A stretch of DNA of 64,000 nucleotides from an uncultured Wenzhouxiangella sp. (GCA_913057195.1 CAJXNL010000001.1:62001-126000); one strand, 5' to 3'; counted from the first letter of the stretch, positions 28,553 to 37,880 are shown. Notes: generated by a model from the letters alone, not told the origin. Translations and numbers: made by a program.

Positions 28553-29557
28553 ATGACGGAGCATTCAACATTGTCCAACCCACCGCCCAGCCTTGAGCAC
28601 GTGCTCAACGTGGCCAAGCAGGTCTTGGCCACCGAAGCCCAGGCCATTGAATCCCTGGCTGAGCGGCTGGATGAGTCGTTTAATCAAGCCATTCAGCAGC
28701 TGCTTGGCTGTCAAGGCCACGTTGTGGTCACCGGCATGGGCAAATCTGGCCACATTGGTCATAAAATCGCTGCCACACTTGCCTCCACAGGCACACCGGC
28801 TTTTTACGTCCACCCGGGTGAGGCCAGCCACGGCGATTTGGGTATGATTCGTGGCCAAGACATGCTGCTGGCGCTATCAAACTCTGGCGAAACCAGTGAA
28901 ATTGTCCACTTATTGCCAGTGATCAAGCGCCTCAATGTTCCCTTAATTGCCATCACGGGCCAACCAGGCTCAACGCTCGCGCAGCATGCCGATGTGCACC
29001 TAAATGCCAGCGTGAATCAAGAGGCGTGCCCGCTGGGGCTGGCACCGACCGCGTCAACCTCAGCGCAGTTGGCGATGGGCGATGCCTTGGCCCTGACGTT
29101 GGCACAACTGAGAGGCTTCACCACCGAGGACTTTGCGCGCTCGCATCCCGGTGGCGCACTGGGCCGGCGTTTATTGGTAACCATTGCTGATGTCATGCAT
29201 GCCGGCGAAAACTTACCCTGTGTTGTTGAGGGCGCGTCTGTTGCCGAAACGATCGTTGAGATGACTCGCTCAAGACTGGGCATGTGTGCCGTTGTCAACT
29301 CGAAAAATCACGTCTTAGGCGTGGTCACTGATGGGGATTTGCGTCGCCATATGGATCAAATCGAAAACATCAACGCCCTCAAGTGCCAACAGATCATGAG
29401 TGCTGATCCGCAAACGATCAAGCCCGATGAACTGGCGGCGCAGGCGGTTGAACTGATGCAGTCGCATCGCATTCAAGGACTTCTCGTTACCGATGATCAA
29501 GGGGCTTTAATTGGTGCGTTGAATTTTCAAGACCTGTTACAGGCGGGTGTGGTGTGA
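28553..29557 (+). CDS. kdsD: D-arabinose 5-phosphate isomerase
   Basis: Interconverts ribulose 5-phosphate and arabinose 5-phosphate, the first step to KDO for lipopolysaccharide. The 334 residues comprise an SIS sugar-isomerase domain (VVVTGMGKSGHIGHKIAATL, SNSGETSEIVHLLP) and two C-terminal CBS domains (VVTDGDLRRHMDQ; MQSHRIQGLLVTDDQGALIG). Length and layout are those of KdsD/KpsF. Its end overlaps kdsC by four bases. Confidence 0.96.
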   Translation: MTEHSTLSNPPPSLEHVLNVAKQVLATEAQAIESLAERLDESFNQAIQQLLGCQGHVVVTGMGKSGHIGHKIAATLASTGTPAFYVHPGEASHGDLGMIRGQDMLLALSNSGETSEIVHLLPVIKRLNVPLIAITGQPGSTLAQHADVHLNASVNQEACPLGLAPTASTSAQLAMGDALALTLAQLRGFTTEDFARSHPGGALGRRLLVTIADVMHAGENLPCVVEGASVAETIVEMTRSRLGMCAVVNSKNHVLGVVTDGDLRRHMDQIENINALKCQQIMSADPQTIKPDELAAQAVELMQSHRIQGLLVTDDQGALIGALNFQDLLQAGVV

Positions 29558-30060
29558 GCAGCTCTTCTATTCAATTGGCGGTGTTTGATGTGGATGGTGT
29601 GTTAACCGACGGCCGTCTTTTTTTACTAGACAACGGCCAAGAGATGAAGGCCTTTCATGCTCGCGATGGGCTGGGTCTTAAAGGCTTGATGCAATTTGGC
29701 ATTGAGGTGGCCATCATCACTGCCCGGCAGGCACCGCTGGTTGCACAACGGGTCACAGAATTGGGCATCTCACACTACATCAGTGGTCGCGAGGACAAGG
29801 AAACCGCTTTGATGGAGTTGGCCCGCCAGTTAAAACTTTCCCATGATGCGATCGCCTATATGGGGGATGATTTGGTCGATTGGCCAGCCATGCGCCACTG
29901 TGGGGCCACATGCGCGCCCTGTGATGGTGATGCGTGGCTGCGGACACAGGTCAATTATGTGACCAAAGCGCGCGGCGGCCAAGGAGCGGCACGTGAGTGG
30001 GCCGAAAAAATATTGGCCACCGAGGGCGTTTTAGATCAATGGCGGGCACAGTTCCAGTGA
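29554..30060 (+). CDS. kdsC: 3-deoxy-D-manno-octulosonate 8-phosphate phosphatase
   Basis: HAD-family phosphatase making free KDO. The 168-residue protein has the catalytic FDVDGVLTDG (Asp12, Asp14), the ITARQAPLV region, and YMGDDLVDWPAM with the metal-binding acidic pair. Lack of a cap domain fits the tetrameric KdsC type. GTG start at 29554 overlaps the kdsD stop. kdsA and kdsB are not in the window. Confidence 0.95.
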   Translation: MSSSSIQLAVFDVDGVLTDGRLFLLDNGQEMKAFHARDGLGLKGLMQFGIEVAIITARQAPLVAQRVTELGISHYISGREDKETALMELARQLKLSHDAIAYMGDDLVDWPAMRHCGATCAPCDGDAWLRTQVNYVTKARGGQGAAREWAEKILATEGVLDQWRAQFQ

Positions 30061-30641
30061 ATCGCTGGCTGATCACTCTGGCCTGCCTGTCGCTGGTGCT
30101 TGTCTTTTTATTTCGTGTTTGGCTGCCCTCAGACCGCACGCTCAGAAGCATTCCTGAATTGCCCGACACCCGCTTTGACTATACCTTGTCTGACTTCCAG
30201 TCTGAGTTCTATAACAGCCAAGGCCGCGTCGAGTGGATGATTCAAGCGCCCGCGCTAACGCATGAATCGAGCAGCAAGACCGCGATAATTCAAACGCCCA
30301 CCGTCATCATTGAGCCCGATGGCGAGCGCTTAGATGCACGCGCGGATCAGGGCACCATCGTAAGAAATGAAGACGAGATCATCCTCACGGGCAACGTGAT
30401 TGTCCGCCAAAAAATCGCCGAAGGTGAGCGGATAATCACCTCAGACCGACTACACCACGACCGGCGGGAGCGTACAATCGTGGCTGAACAGAATGTCAAC
30501 GTGACAGAACCGGGGGCCAGCCTACGCACGCAGCGTTTGCACATTGACTTAGACAGTGAGACTTTGGAGTTTTCTGATCATGTACAAGGTGAAATTTACA
30601 TGGATCGTCGCCCTGGCCACCGCTCTGCCGCTGATCGCTAG
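30057..30641 (+). CDS. lptC: LPS export protein LptC
   Basis: Bitopic inner-membrane protein that receives LPS from LptBFG and passes it to LptA. The 194-residue form starts at the GTG at 30057, overlapping the kdsC TGA, and begins directly with the single membrane helix (residues 4-20, WLITLACLSLVLVFLF), followed by the periplasmic beta-jellyroll. Typical signs are FDYTLSDFQSEFYNSQGRVE and DARADQGTIVRNEDEIILTG. An ATG at 30039 would add six residues. It overlaps lptA by 62 bases. Confidence 0.92.
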   Translation: MNRWLITLACLSLVLVFLFRVWLPSDRTLRSIPELPDTRFDYTLSDFQSEFYNSQGRVEWMIQAPALTHESSSKTAIIQTPTVIIEPDGERLDARADQGTIVRNEDEIILTGNVIVRQKIAEGERIITSDRLHHDRRERTIVAEQNVNVTEPGASLRTQRLHIDLDSETLEFSDHVQGEIYMDRRPGHRSAADR

Positions 30642-31098
30642 CGCACAGGACGTTGGGTTTAATGCAACACCCGAATCGTCCAGCCAAGGCCCCATCCAAA
30701 TCGATGCCGACAGCGGTGAGTTTGACAACCGTGTCAACGCCTATAAACTTTTTGGCAATGTCACCATCACTCACGATACATTGACAGTCAGAGCGGATGA
30801 GGGCTTTGCCTACCGCAATGATGATGAAGATGATCGAGTTGAGTTATACGGCGAGCCGACACGTTGGACCATGGTGTTGGAGGATGGCACCGAGGCGAAT
30901 GGCCAATCAGACAAGATTGTTTACAATCTATCAAGCAACATTATCGTCATGATTGGACAGGCCCGCGTTCAAGACAGTCGCGGCGTTTTCACAGGGGCCC
31001 GTCTGACCTACAACGTCGATACGCAGACAACAGAAGGCGAAGGCGGTGTTCAAGTGGTGATTGAACCGCCTGATCAAGATGACTCCGACCAAGAGTGA
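30580..31098 (+). CDS. lptA: LPS transport periplasmic protein LptA
   Basis: Forms the periplasmic bridge that carries LPS to the outer membrane. The 172-residue protein has a signal peptide (MYKVKFTWIVAL, cleavage after LIASA at residue 22) and the OstA-like fold: PIQIDADSGEFDNRVNAYKL, GNVTITHDTLTVRADEG, and VFTGARLTYNVDT. ATG at 30580 with GGAG upstream. The acidic DQDDSDQE tail is unremarkable. Unusually large overlap with lptC suggests coupled translation. Confidence 0.94.
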   Translation: MYKVKFTWIVALATALPLIASAQDVGFNATPESSSQGPIQIDADSGEFDNRVNAYKLFGNVTITHDTLTVRADEGFAYRNDDEDDRVELYGEPTRWTMVLEDGTEANGQSDKIVYNLSSNIIVMIGQARVQDSRGVFTGARLTYNVDTQTTEGEGGVQVVIEPPDQDDSDQE

Positions 31099-31107
31099 GC
31101 CAGCATT

Positions 31108-31827
31108 GTGCTAGAAGCCCAGCATCTGATTAAACGATATCGTGACCGTGCCGTGGTTGAAGACGTGTCTTTGTATGTCGAGCAGGGTCAAATTGTGGGA
31201 TTGCTTGGCCCAAACGGCGCTGGGAAAACCACAACGTTTTATATGGTGGTTGGCCTGGTGGGCGCCGACGGAGGTGCGATCACACTGGATGAATACGATC
31301 TCACTCATGCCAATATGCACCAGCGTGCGCGGCGTGGCCTTGGCTATCTGCCGCAGGAGGCGTCGATCTTTCGAAAGCTGTCCGTGGCTGACAACATCAT
31401 GGCGATCTTACAACTGCGTAAAGAATTGGACACAGACCAGCGTCAAGCCGAACAAGAGCGCTTGATGGACGAATTCCATATCGGCCACCTCGCTGATCAA
31501 CTTGGTGTGTCTCTATCAGGTGGTGAACGTCGGCGAGTCGAAATTGCCCGATGTCTGGCCAGCAATCCCAAATACATCCTTCTTGATGAGCCATTTGCGG
31601 GCGTCGACCCCATTTCAGTGGGTGAGATTCAACAAATCATTCGTTCTCTGGCTGACAAGAACATCGGCGTGTTGATCACTGACCACAACGTCAGAGAAAC
31701 GTTGGGCATCTGTCATCGAGCCTACATCATCAGTGAGGGGCGCGTGCTCACCGATGGAACACCCGACGACATCCTGTCCGACGACCGCGTTCGCGAGGTC
31801 TACCTGGGCAGCGAGTTTAGGCTCTGA
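31108..31827 (+). CDS. lptB: LPS export ABC transporter ATPase LptB
   Basis: Cytoplasmic ATPase that powers LPS extraction with LptF and LptG. In the 239 residues are Walker [11 protein letters not shown] (34-43), the Q-loop [15 protein letters not shown], signature [17 protein letters not shown], and Walker [17 protein letters not shown]. The GTG start at 31108 lies nine bases past the lptA stop. rpoN follows after 16 bases. Confidence 0.97.
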   Translation: MLEAQHLIKRYRDRAVVEDVSLYVEQGQIVGLLGPNGAGKTTTFYMVVGLVGADGGAITLDEYDLTHANMHQRARRGLGYLPQEASIFRKLSVADNIMAILQLRKELDTDQRQAEQERLMDEFHIGHLADQLGVSLSGGERRRVEIARCLASNPKYILLDEPFAGVDPISVGEIQQIIRSLADKNIGVLITDHNVRETLGICHRAYIISEGRVLTDGTPDDILSDDRVREVYLGSEFRL

Positions 31828-31843
31828 ATCTGACTTGCTTTCC

Positions 31844-33061
31844 ATGCCACTGGGTCAGACGCTTCAACTCAAACCCGGCATTAAACAACGATTGACGCCT
31901 TCGATTTCCCAGGCATTTGAGCTCCTCCAGATGCCTCACCCAACCCTGGTCCAATACTTACAACAGCGCATTATCGACAATCCCCTGCTCTCGTTAGAGC
32001 GCGATCATGAATCAGACATGGCCGCCGACAACTCGCTCATTCAATGCGGTCACGACATCGACCAATGGGCGATTGACCCCTATTGTGGCAGTGGCAAAGC
32101 GCACTTGGCCTGGCAATTAAATGGTGCGCGGCTGCCACTGCGAGACCACGTCATTGGCCTGGTGATAATCCAAGGCATGGGCAGTGATGGCTTGTGCGTG
32201 ACCGACGATGATGAACTGGCGCAGTTCGTTCGCTCAGAATTGCATGATCAAGCCATTTCAGACGAGACCATTGCCACACTCCGTGCACTCATCGACACCT
32301 TTGATGCGCCAGAGCGGTCCCATGCGTCAGACCCTGCTCAGCCAAGTTATCAAGCTCCTCTCAAGCATCGGCCAATCAGTTGGACACACCCAGCCTGCTC
32401 TGCCCCACCCGATATCATACTCAGCGCCTGTCCGATGAACGGTTCAGAAGCACGTTGGCGCACGCATCTCAATGTGGAGGGTCGACCGCAGCTCGCCTTG
32501 ACCACTGTCGACCAGCTCCCCGCTCAAGCCTCACAGAAAACGACAAAGTCCTATTTGGATCGGTGCCAAGGCGAGGCAAAGCGCCTTATTCGGGCATTGG
32601 CACTGCGTGATCATGCGCTTTTGCGAGTCACCGACCATGTTGTTCACCACCAACGTGCGTTTTTAAGTCAGAAAACCAATTGCCCTGAGCCGCTCACGCA
32701 AAAAGAGGTGGCGCGTGCGCTAGGATTGAGTGCATCGACTGTGTCTCGGGCACTCAGCGGCAAACGCATCCAAAGTCGGTCGGGGACTTTGGCCATGGAC
32801 GCCTTATTCGACAGAGGCATCAAGCACCACCAAGGGGCGGCACTCAGTCGGAGCAAGGTGCTTAGGAATATCGAGACACTTATCGCAAAGGAGTCTGCCT
32901 CAGCCCCGCTGTCTGATGAGGCCATTGCCACCCATCTGCGGGCCTTTGGGGTTAAAATCACCCGCAGGACAATTACAAAATATCGTCAAAAATTGGGCAT
33001 TGTTGGCTCGAATGAGCGCCGGCACATGCCGAGCGGGTCGACTTCAAGGAGCATGCTATGA
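31844..33061 (+). CDS. rpoN: RNA polymerase sigma-54 factor, short and divergent
   Basis: Alternative sigma factor requiring AAA+ activators, used for nitrogen and motility genes. At 405 residues it is well below the usual 470-500. Region I is recognisable (LKPGIKQRLTPSISQAFELL and NPLLSLE, residues 9-49). The core-binding part is weakly conserved and apparently shortened. The DNA-binding half is clearer: a helix-turn-helix ARALGLSASTVSRALSGK near residue 290-307 and the RpoN box TRRTITKYRQ (373-382; consensus ARRTVAKYRE). ATG at 31844. The locus and the RpoN box make the identity secure; the divergence suggests altered or relaxed function. Confidence 0.88.
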   Translation: MPLGQTLQLKPGIKQRLTPSISQAFELLQMPHPTLVQYLQQRIIDNPLLSLERDHESDMAADNSLIQCGHDIDQWAIDPYCGSGKAHLAWQLNGARLPLRDHVIGLVIIQGMGSDGLCVTDDDELAQFVRSELHDQAISDETIATLRALIDTFDAPERSHASDPAQPSYQAPLKHRPISWTHPACSAPPDIILSACPMNGSEARWRTHLNVEGRPQLALTTVDQLPAQASQKTTKSYLDRCQGEAKRLIRALALRDHALLRVTDHVVHHQRAFLSQKTNCPEPLTQKEVARALGLSASTVSRALSGKRIQSRSGTLAMDALFDRGIKHHQGAALSRSKVLRNIETLIAKESASAPLSDEAIATHLRAFGVKITRRTITKYRQKLGIVGSNERRHMPSGSTSRSML

Positions 33062-33357
33062 ATATCGAAATTTCGGGTGACAACGTTGAAATTACGGATG
33101 CGTTGAGGGCCTCAGTGAATGACAAGCTGGCACGCATTCAACGTCACTTCGATAACCTCACTGCTGCGCATGTGGTGCTGAAACTCGAAAAGCTGGTTCA
33201 TTCAGCAGAAGGCACCATTCATGTGGGTGGCAGACCCAACCCCATTCATGCACAGGCCAATGCTGAAGACATGTACACTGCAATTGATGAACTGATGGAC
33301 AAGTTGGATCGTCAAGTGCGCCGTCACAAAAGCAAAGTCACTGACCACCACCGCTAA
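33058..33357 (+). CDS. hpf: Ribosome hibernation promoting factor
   Basis: Short-form Hpf/YfiA-family protein (99 residues) that binds the 30S subunit and helps form inactive 100S ribosomes in stationary phase. The chain NIEISGDNVEITDALRASVN with later HVGGRPNPIHAQANAEDMYT and a basic end RQVRRHKSKVTDHHR matches the family. The ATG overlaps the rpoN stop by four bases; this is the standard rpoN-hpf-ptsN arrangement. Confidence 0.95.
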   Translation: MNIEISGDNVEITDALRASVNDKLARIQRHFDNLTAAHVVLKLEKLVHSAEGTIHVGGRPNPIHAQANAEDMYTAIDELMDKLDRQVRRHKSKVTDHHR

Positions 33358-33386
33358 TCCAAACGTTAAGCATCGCGAGCGTTGCC

Positions 33387-33839
33387 ATGCAATTGTCTGA
33401 TGTCCTCACCACAGACCGCGTTCAGCTCGATCTGACCGTCTCGAGCAAAAAAACACTCCTGGAGCGAATGGCGACCCTATTGGCCACCGAGTCAGGGGGT
33501 GCAGATGAGCGCGAAATCTTTGAGAGCCTTTGTCAACGCGAGCGGCTTGGTTCGACTGGTTTAGGTCAGGGGGTTGCGATCCCCCATGGACGAAATGACG
33601 AGCAAAAAGAAATCATCGGCGCGGTGATACGCCTTAAAAAGCCGATTGACTTCGATGCCCCAGACCAACAACCTGTCGATCTTTTTTTTGCCTTAGCCAT
33701 TCCCAGTCAGTGCAGTGATGCCCACCTGGAACTCTTAGCCAACATTGCAGACTTTTTTAAAGACAGTGAGCATCGTGAGGTTTTTCGTCAAACGATTGAT
33801 GCTGAGCGCATCATTGAGCTGATGAGCGATGACGAGTGA
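33387..33839 (+). CDS. ptsN: Nitrogen-regulatory EIIA component PtsN
   Basis: EIIA-like phosphocarrier of the nitrogen PTS, a regulator of potassium and nitrogen metabolism. The 150-residue protein has the phosphorylatable His67 in GVAIPHGRN. Typical features are LTTDRVQLDL at the start and the LELLANIADFFKD helix. It overlaps rapZ by 11 bases. Its phosphate donors, PtsP and NPr, are not in the window; npr is usually just beyond rapZ. Confidence 0.95.
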   Translation: MQLSDVLTTDRVQLDLTVSSKKTLLERMATLLATESGGADEREIFESLCQRERLGSTGLGQGVAIPHGRNDEQKEIIGAVIRLKKPIDFDAPDQQPVDLFFALAIPSQCSDAHLELLANIADFFKDSEHREVFRQTIDAERIIELMSDDE

Positions 33840-34695
33840 CGCCCCACGAATCATTATTGTGACGGGCCTGTCTGGCGGGGGGAAATCCAGCGCCTTAGAT
33901 GCGCTGGAAGACCTTGGCTACTATTGTGTCGACAATCTTCCCAGCACGCTCTTGGCAGGCATGCTCAAGCAAGCTCAGGCGAACTTTGAACGCTATCGCT
34001 ATGTTGCCATTGGCATTGACGCCCGAATGGGTTCTGATGGTTTAGAAGAAGTGATTGCCACCATCGATGAGTTTTCGCCAGTGCTCTCCACGATGCTGGT
34101 CTTCATTGAAGCCAACCACGAAGTGCTCATGCGCCGCTTCAGCGAAACTCGCAGACGGCATCCGCTTATTGGAGAGGCCGGCCTGGCGCGAGCGATTGAG
34201 GAAGAACGCACTTTACTTGCACCCATTAAACGCCGCGCCGATCACATCATTGACACCTCTGAGAACAACATCCATCAGTTGAGGCACCAAATATGGCGCC
34301 TCATGGGAGAACAAGCACACACTGAGATCCAGACCATCGTCATTGAGTCTTTTGCATTTAAAAGAGGCGTGCCCAAAGACATCGACTTCTTATTCGATGC
34401 CAGGGGACTGCCCAACCCACATTGGGAGAAAAATTTAAGGCCGCTGGATGGACGGGACGAGGCGGTGGTGTCCTGGCTTGAAGATCACACAGATGTGATG
34501 GCATTTAAAGAGGACATCTTGAGCTTTATGCGTCGCTGGATTCCTTCGCTGGCTCAAGGCCAAAGAAGTTTATTAACGATCGCCATAGGCTGTACAGGGG
34601 GGCAACATCGATCCGTTTACTTGGCAGAAACCATCGCGCGGTCTTTGGAGAAAGATAAACTCAAAGTTCGGACTTTTCACCGCGAGCTGATGTGA
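33829..34695 (+). CDS. rapZ: RNase adapter protein RapZ
   Basis: ATP-binding adapter that in E. coli directs RNase E to the GlmZ small RNA and so controls glucosamine 6-phosphate synthesis. The 288 residues include Walker A GLSGGGKSS (13-21), YYCVDNLPSTLL and the C-terminal RNA-binding/metabolite domain with GCTGGQHRSVYLAE. ATG at 33829 within the end of ptsN. No npr follows; tsaB converges after 48 bases without an obvious terminator. The GlmZ system itself is not established outside enterobacteria, so the exact role here is uncertain. Confidence 0.95.
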   Translation: MTSDAPRIIIVTGLSGGGKSSALDALEDLGYYCVDNLPSTLLAGMLKQAQANFERYRYVAIGIDARMGSDGLEEVIATIDEFSPVLSTMLVFIEANHEVLMRRFSETRRRHPLIGEAGLARAIEEERTLLAPIKRRADHIIDTSENNIHQLRHQIWRLMGEQAHTEIQTIVIESFAFKRGVPKDIDFLFDARGLPNPHWEKNLRPLDGRDEAVVSWLEDHTDVMAFKEDILSFMRRWIPSLAQGQRSLLTIAIGCTGGQHRSVYLAETIARSLEKDKLKVRTFHRELM

Positions 34696-34743
34696 TGGCT
34701 CGATGTGAAGCGCACGCGGTGTATCGTTAACCCAAACCTTGAT

Positions 34744-35394
34744 CTAACCGGTGACCTGGTTTCTGACGTAGTGTGCATGAAGCGCCCAAGGGGCAACCGA
34801 GGAGTCAGCCAGCGCCAATGCGCGCTCCGCACAAGGCTCAGCTTCTGTCCATAAGGCAACTGCCTCTCGGCGAAGCTGGTCAGGCAAGGCGCCCTCATGA
34901 ATCTTTAAGCCACTGCCCATCACCACCCAGCCGTCGCGTGGGTCTGGCCAGGTCAGTGCCTCGGGTGAACACACCGACGGGTCATTGAGCGCCGCCCACT
35001 GTTGTGTCCTCTCGTCGAACTCAAATCCTTGAGCATACACCTGACCCAAACGCGCATCCATCACGACCAAAACAGAAGTGCCAGCTGGGCAACCTGAGGC
35101 GATGTTAAGCATTGTGGGCACCGGATAGATCGGCAATGCGTGCGCAAGTGCGACGCCTTGCGCTACCGACAGACCCACCCGGAGGCTGGTGAAACCACCA
35201 GGACCGGTACCGACAACCACAGCATCAAGACTGTCATATCCAAGCCCTGCATCACATAGCAACTCACCGACCCAAGGCAACAAGACCTTTGAATGGATGC
35301 GTTGATCTGCTTCAGACCTGACGTAAACACCATGGGCGGTCTCAAGAGCGATAGAGCATGTATTGGTCGCGGTTTCTATGGCCAGTCTATTCAT
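34744..35394 (-). CDS. tsaB: tRNA threonylcarbamoyladenosine biosynthesis protein TsaB
   Basis: Non-catalytic partner of TsaD in the t6A tRNA modification of ANN-decoding tRNAs. The 216-residue protein starts at the ATG at 35394 (MNRLAIETATNTCSIALE), with VVVGTGPGGFTSLRVGLSVA and LVVMDARLGQVYAQGF as family marks. A longer frame to 35439 lies within the upstream gene. Its start overlaps the yoaA stop; the yoaA-tsaB pairing is also found in E. coli. Confidence 0.94.
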   Translation of the reverse strand: MNRLAIETATNTCSIALETAHGVYVRSEADQRIHSKVLLPWVGELLCDAGLGYDSLDAVVVGTGPGGFTSLRVGLSVAQGVALAHALPIYPVPTMLNIASGCPAGTSVLVVMDARLGQVYAQGFEFDERTQQWAALNDPSVCSPEALTWPDPRDGWVVMGSGLKIHEGALPDQLRREAVALWTEAEPCAERALALADSSVAPWALHAHYVRNQVTG

Positions 35395-37336
35395 GCCGAC
35401 AGGCACCCGCATCGTCTTCACAAGCGTAGATAAAGTCAATCGTCTCGGTCACTGACGCACTCTGTGTCATTTCCGGCAAGCTGTTCAGGAATATTTTCCC
35501 ATAGCCTTTGGTGGTGATTCTTGGATCACCGAGCACCAAGATGCCGTAGTCTTCGCTTTGCCTAATCAGGCGTCCAGCGCCTTGCTTCAGAGACAAGACG
35601 GCATGTGGAATCTGAATGGTGGAGAACGCACGCTCGCCTTGCTCATTGGCCGCCTTAATGGTGGCCTCTAAAATAGGATCGTCCGGCGGCGCAAAGGGCA
35701 ATTTATCGATCACCACAATGCGAAGCTGATCGCCAGGCACATCCACACCCTCCCAAAAGCTTGCAGCACCCAAAAGAATGCTTCTTGGCTCAGTCAAAAA
35801 CCGGCTCAGCAGGGTCGATCGACCGGCCTCTTGCTGCACGTGCAAGTTGAAATCCGCATGAGCCCGAAGCCAATTGGCGGCTTGGCGAAGCGCACGATGT
35901 GATGTAAACAACAAAAAAGCGCGACCTTCAGAGGCCACCAGCAGCGGGTGAATGGTCTCCATCAAGGCCTCAGTATGCCTGGCATCGGCAGGCTCTGGCA
36001 GCCCCTCAGGCACCCAAAGTCTGGCTTGAGACTTGTAATCAAATGGTGTTTCGACCACCAACTCCCGCGCATCCTCCAGCCCCAAACGTCGCGTGAAATG
36101 ATCAAACCGATTGGCCACAGCCAATGTGGCTGATGTCATGATCCAAGTCCCAGGGCTGTCTTGACGAATCGACTGTATGGGTTGAGCGATGTCTAATGGG
36201 GTCAAGTTCAAGCCAAACTGGCCGTCTCGATGACTGAACCAGCGAATGCGCTCAGGCTGCTTATCCAAAAAAGCAGCCAGATCTTGGCTCAAGACCTGGG
36301 CTCGGTGGGCACATTGGCCTAGATCTTTGCTGAAGTCAGCGATCGATCCAAGCGCTTCGGACAGACTCGTTAAGGCCTCAAGCACTTTTTGCAGCGCGGA
36401 CCAAACAGAGGCAGACAGACGACCACTGTCACCTTTACTGGGCAACTCCACAAAAGCGCTGACCGCAGCACTCAAAGCTGCTTTAAGCTCAGTGGCGGGG
36501 TGTTGAATAAGCGGCAATGCCCCTTTGGCCCGCCCCGCGGCTGCCAGCGTGTCTCGATTGAGCTCTCTGAGTTGCCAGGCACTGACTCGATGCGAGAAAA
36601 ATTGCCTGGCGATATCAGGCATTTGATGCGCTTCATCAATGACCACAACGTCAGCACCGGGCAAGACTTCTCCAAAACCGGTCTGCTTGAGTGATAGGTC
36701 CGCAAACAACAGATGATGATTGACAACCACTAAATCGGCGGTCTGAGCCTGGCGACGCGCGCGCACCAGATGGCATGCCGAAAAAAGCGGGCATTCGCTG
36801 CCCAAACAATTGTCTTGTGTTGATGTCACTAGGGGCCACACTGGCGAATCCGCACCTACCCCATCCAGCTCAGCAATATCGCCCGTTTCAGTGGTGCGGG
36901 CCCACGACGAGACTTTTTTAAAATCATCCAACACGTCAGCGCGCTGCGCCAACTCTGTCTGTGCATTATGCTCAAGACGATGAACACACAAGTAATTCGC
37001 TCGGCCTTTGAGCAGCGAGACCTTCTTTTCAATGCCCAACGCCTGCATGGCCACAGGGACATCTCGCTTGAACAGCTGATCTTGAAGATTGAGGGTGCCG
37101 GTTGAAATAATCGCGCGCTCTGTCTCGCGCAGCAGCGGAATCAGATAAGCCAGTGTCTTCCCTGTTCCAGTTGCGGCCTCAACCACCAAATCAACCTCAT
37201 CCTGGATCGCCTCCTCAATGGCTTCAGCCATCGCTATCTGGCCTGGCCTCAGGGAAAAGCGCCCCACTTGGTCTGACAAGGCGCCATCTTGACCAAAAAT
37301 CTGGCGGATGGAATTCAACTTTTCAACGTGGGCCAT
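35387..37336 (-). CDS. yoaA: DinG-family helicase YoaA
   Basis: XPD/DinG-type 5'-3' DNA helicase with an iron-sulfur cluster, linked to replication repair. In 649 residues: Walker A EAATGTGKT (53-61), four cysteines Cys117, Cys177, Cys182 and Cys188 that should hold the 4Fe-4S cluster, DEAH at 234-237, and a C-terminal motif QGAGRLIRQSEDYGILVLGD. Length and motifs match YoaA rather than the longer DinG. The cluster is a likely client of the SUF system. It starts one base before the preceding lipoprotein's stop. Confidence 0.93.
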   Translation of the reverse strand: MAHVEKLNSIRQIFGQDGALSDQVGRFSLRPGQIAMAEAIEEAIQDEVDLVVEAATGTGKTLAYLIPLLRETERAIISTGTLNLQDQLFKRDVPVAMQALGIEKKVSLLKGRANYLCVHRLEHNAQTELAQRADVLDDFKKVSSWARTTETGDIAELDGVGADSPVWPLVTSTQDNCLGSECPLFSACHLVRARRQAQTADLVVVNHHLLFADLSLKQTGFGEVLPGADVVVIDEAHQMPDIARQFFSHRVSAWQLRELNRDTLAAAGRAKGALPLIQHPATELKAALSAAVSAFVELPSKGDSGRLSASVWSALQKVLEALTSLSEALGSIADFSKDLGQCAHRAQVLSQDLAAFLDKQPERIRWFSHRDGQFGLNLTPLDIAQPIQSIRQDSPGTWIMTSATLAVANRFDHFTRRLGLEDARELVVETPFDYKSQARLWVPEGLPEPADARHTEALMETIHPLLVASEGRAFLLFTSHRALRQAANWLRAHADFNLHVQQEAGRSTLLSRFLTEPRSILLGAASFWEGVDVPGDQLRIVVIDKLPFAPPDDPILEATIKAANEQGERAFSTIQIPHAVLSLKQGAGRLIRQSEDYGILVLGDPRITTKGYGKIFLNSLPEMTQSASVTETIDFIYACEDDAGACRHE

Positions 37337-37852
37337 TTAGAATCTTGCCGGGCGATCGCGCACGCACAACGCCACTCGCGCAGACGCTTTTCCAGCAGCT
37401 TGTCGATCGCCTTGTTGATGATGAACCATCGCCAAAGCTCGCCAGTTCCGTTGGCACAAATGACCCACGCGAGGACCCAAGTCAATCGACTGCTCAACAA
37501 GGGCCTTGGCTTCGTCCCAACGGCCCTGCTCAATGCTGACTTCCGCCATTTGTTGGAGGATGTCGGGCGCCTGCGGCTCGATGACCTGGGCCTGTTTGAG
37601 ATAATCCATGGCCAGTGGATAACGTCCTTGGTTCTCAGCATCAAGCGCTTTTTGCATCAACTCAGCCACCACAGGGTTTCGCAGCCCATAAATCTGCAAT
37701 CCTTGAGGCTGATCTGCCCCCCCGCCTCGGATGCTTTGCGCGAGTTGATTGGGCCCTGGGTTGGCCACACCGCCCAACTGGCACCCCGCCAGGCCTGTCA
37801 GCACGGCCACCGCTAAGCCCAGCCTGCGTAGAATTTGAGGAGAAAACAGCAC
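37337..37852 (-). CDS. TPR-repeat lipoprotein
   Basis: A 171-residue lipoprotein with tetratricopeptide-like helices, function unknown. I chose the GTG at 37852: it gives a compact lipoprotein signal (two Arg, a hydrophobic run, lipobox LAGC with Cys24), and a TATACT -10-like box (37881-37886) lies inside the longer frame that begins at 37939. The mature part has at least two TPR-like pairs: QKALDAENQGRYPLAMDYLK and AEVSIEQGRWDEAKALVEQS, then WRALAMVHHQQGDRQAAGKA. Such small TPR lipoproteins often assist envelope assembly, but nothing here names the partner. It reads straight into yoaA. Confidence 0.78.
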   Translation of the reverse strand: MLFSPQILRRLGLAVAVLTGLAGCQLGGVANPGPNQLAQSIRGGGADQPQGLQIYGLRNPVVAELMQKALDAENQGRYPLAMDYLKQAQVIEPQAPDILQQMAEVSIEQGRWDEAKALVEQSIDLGPRVGHLCQRNWRALAMVHHQQGDRQAAGKASARVALCVRDRPARF

Positions 37853-37880
37853 AAAACAGCTCGATATCAACAGGCCAATC

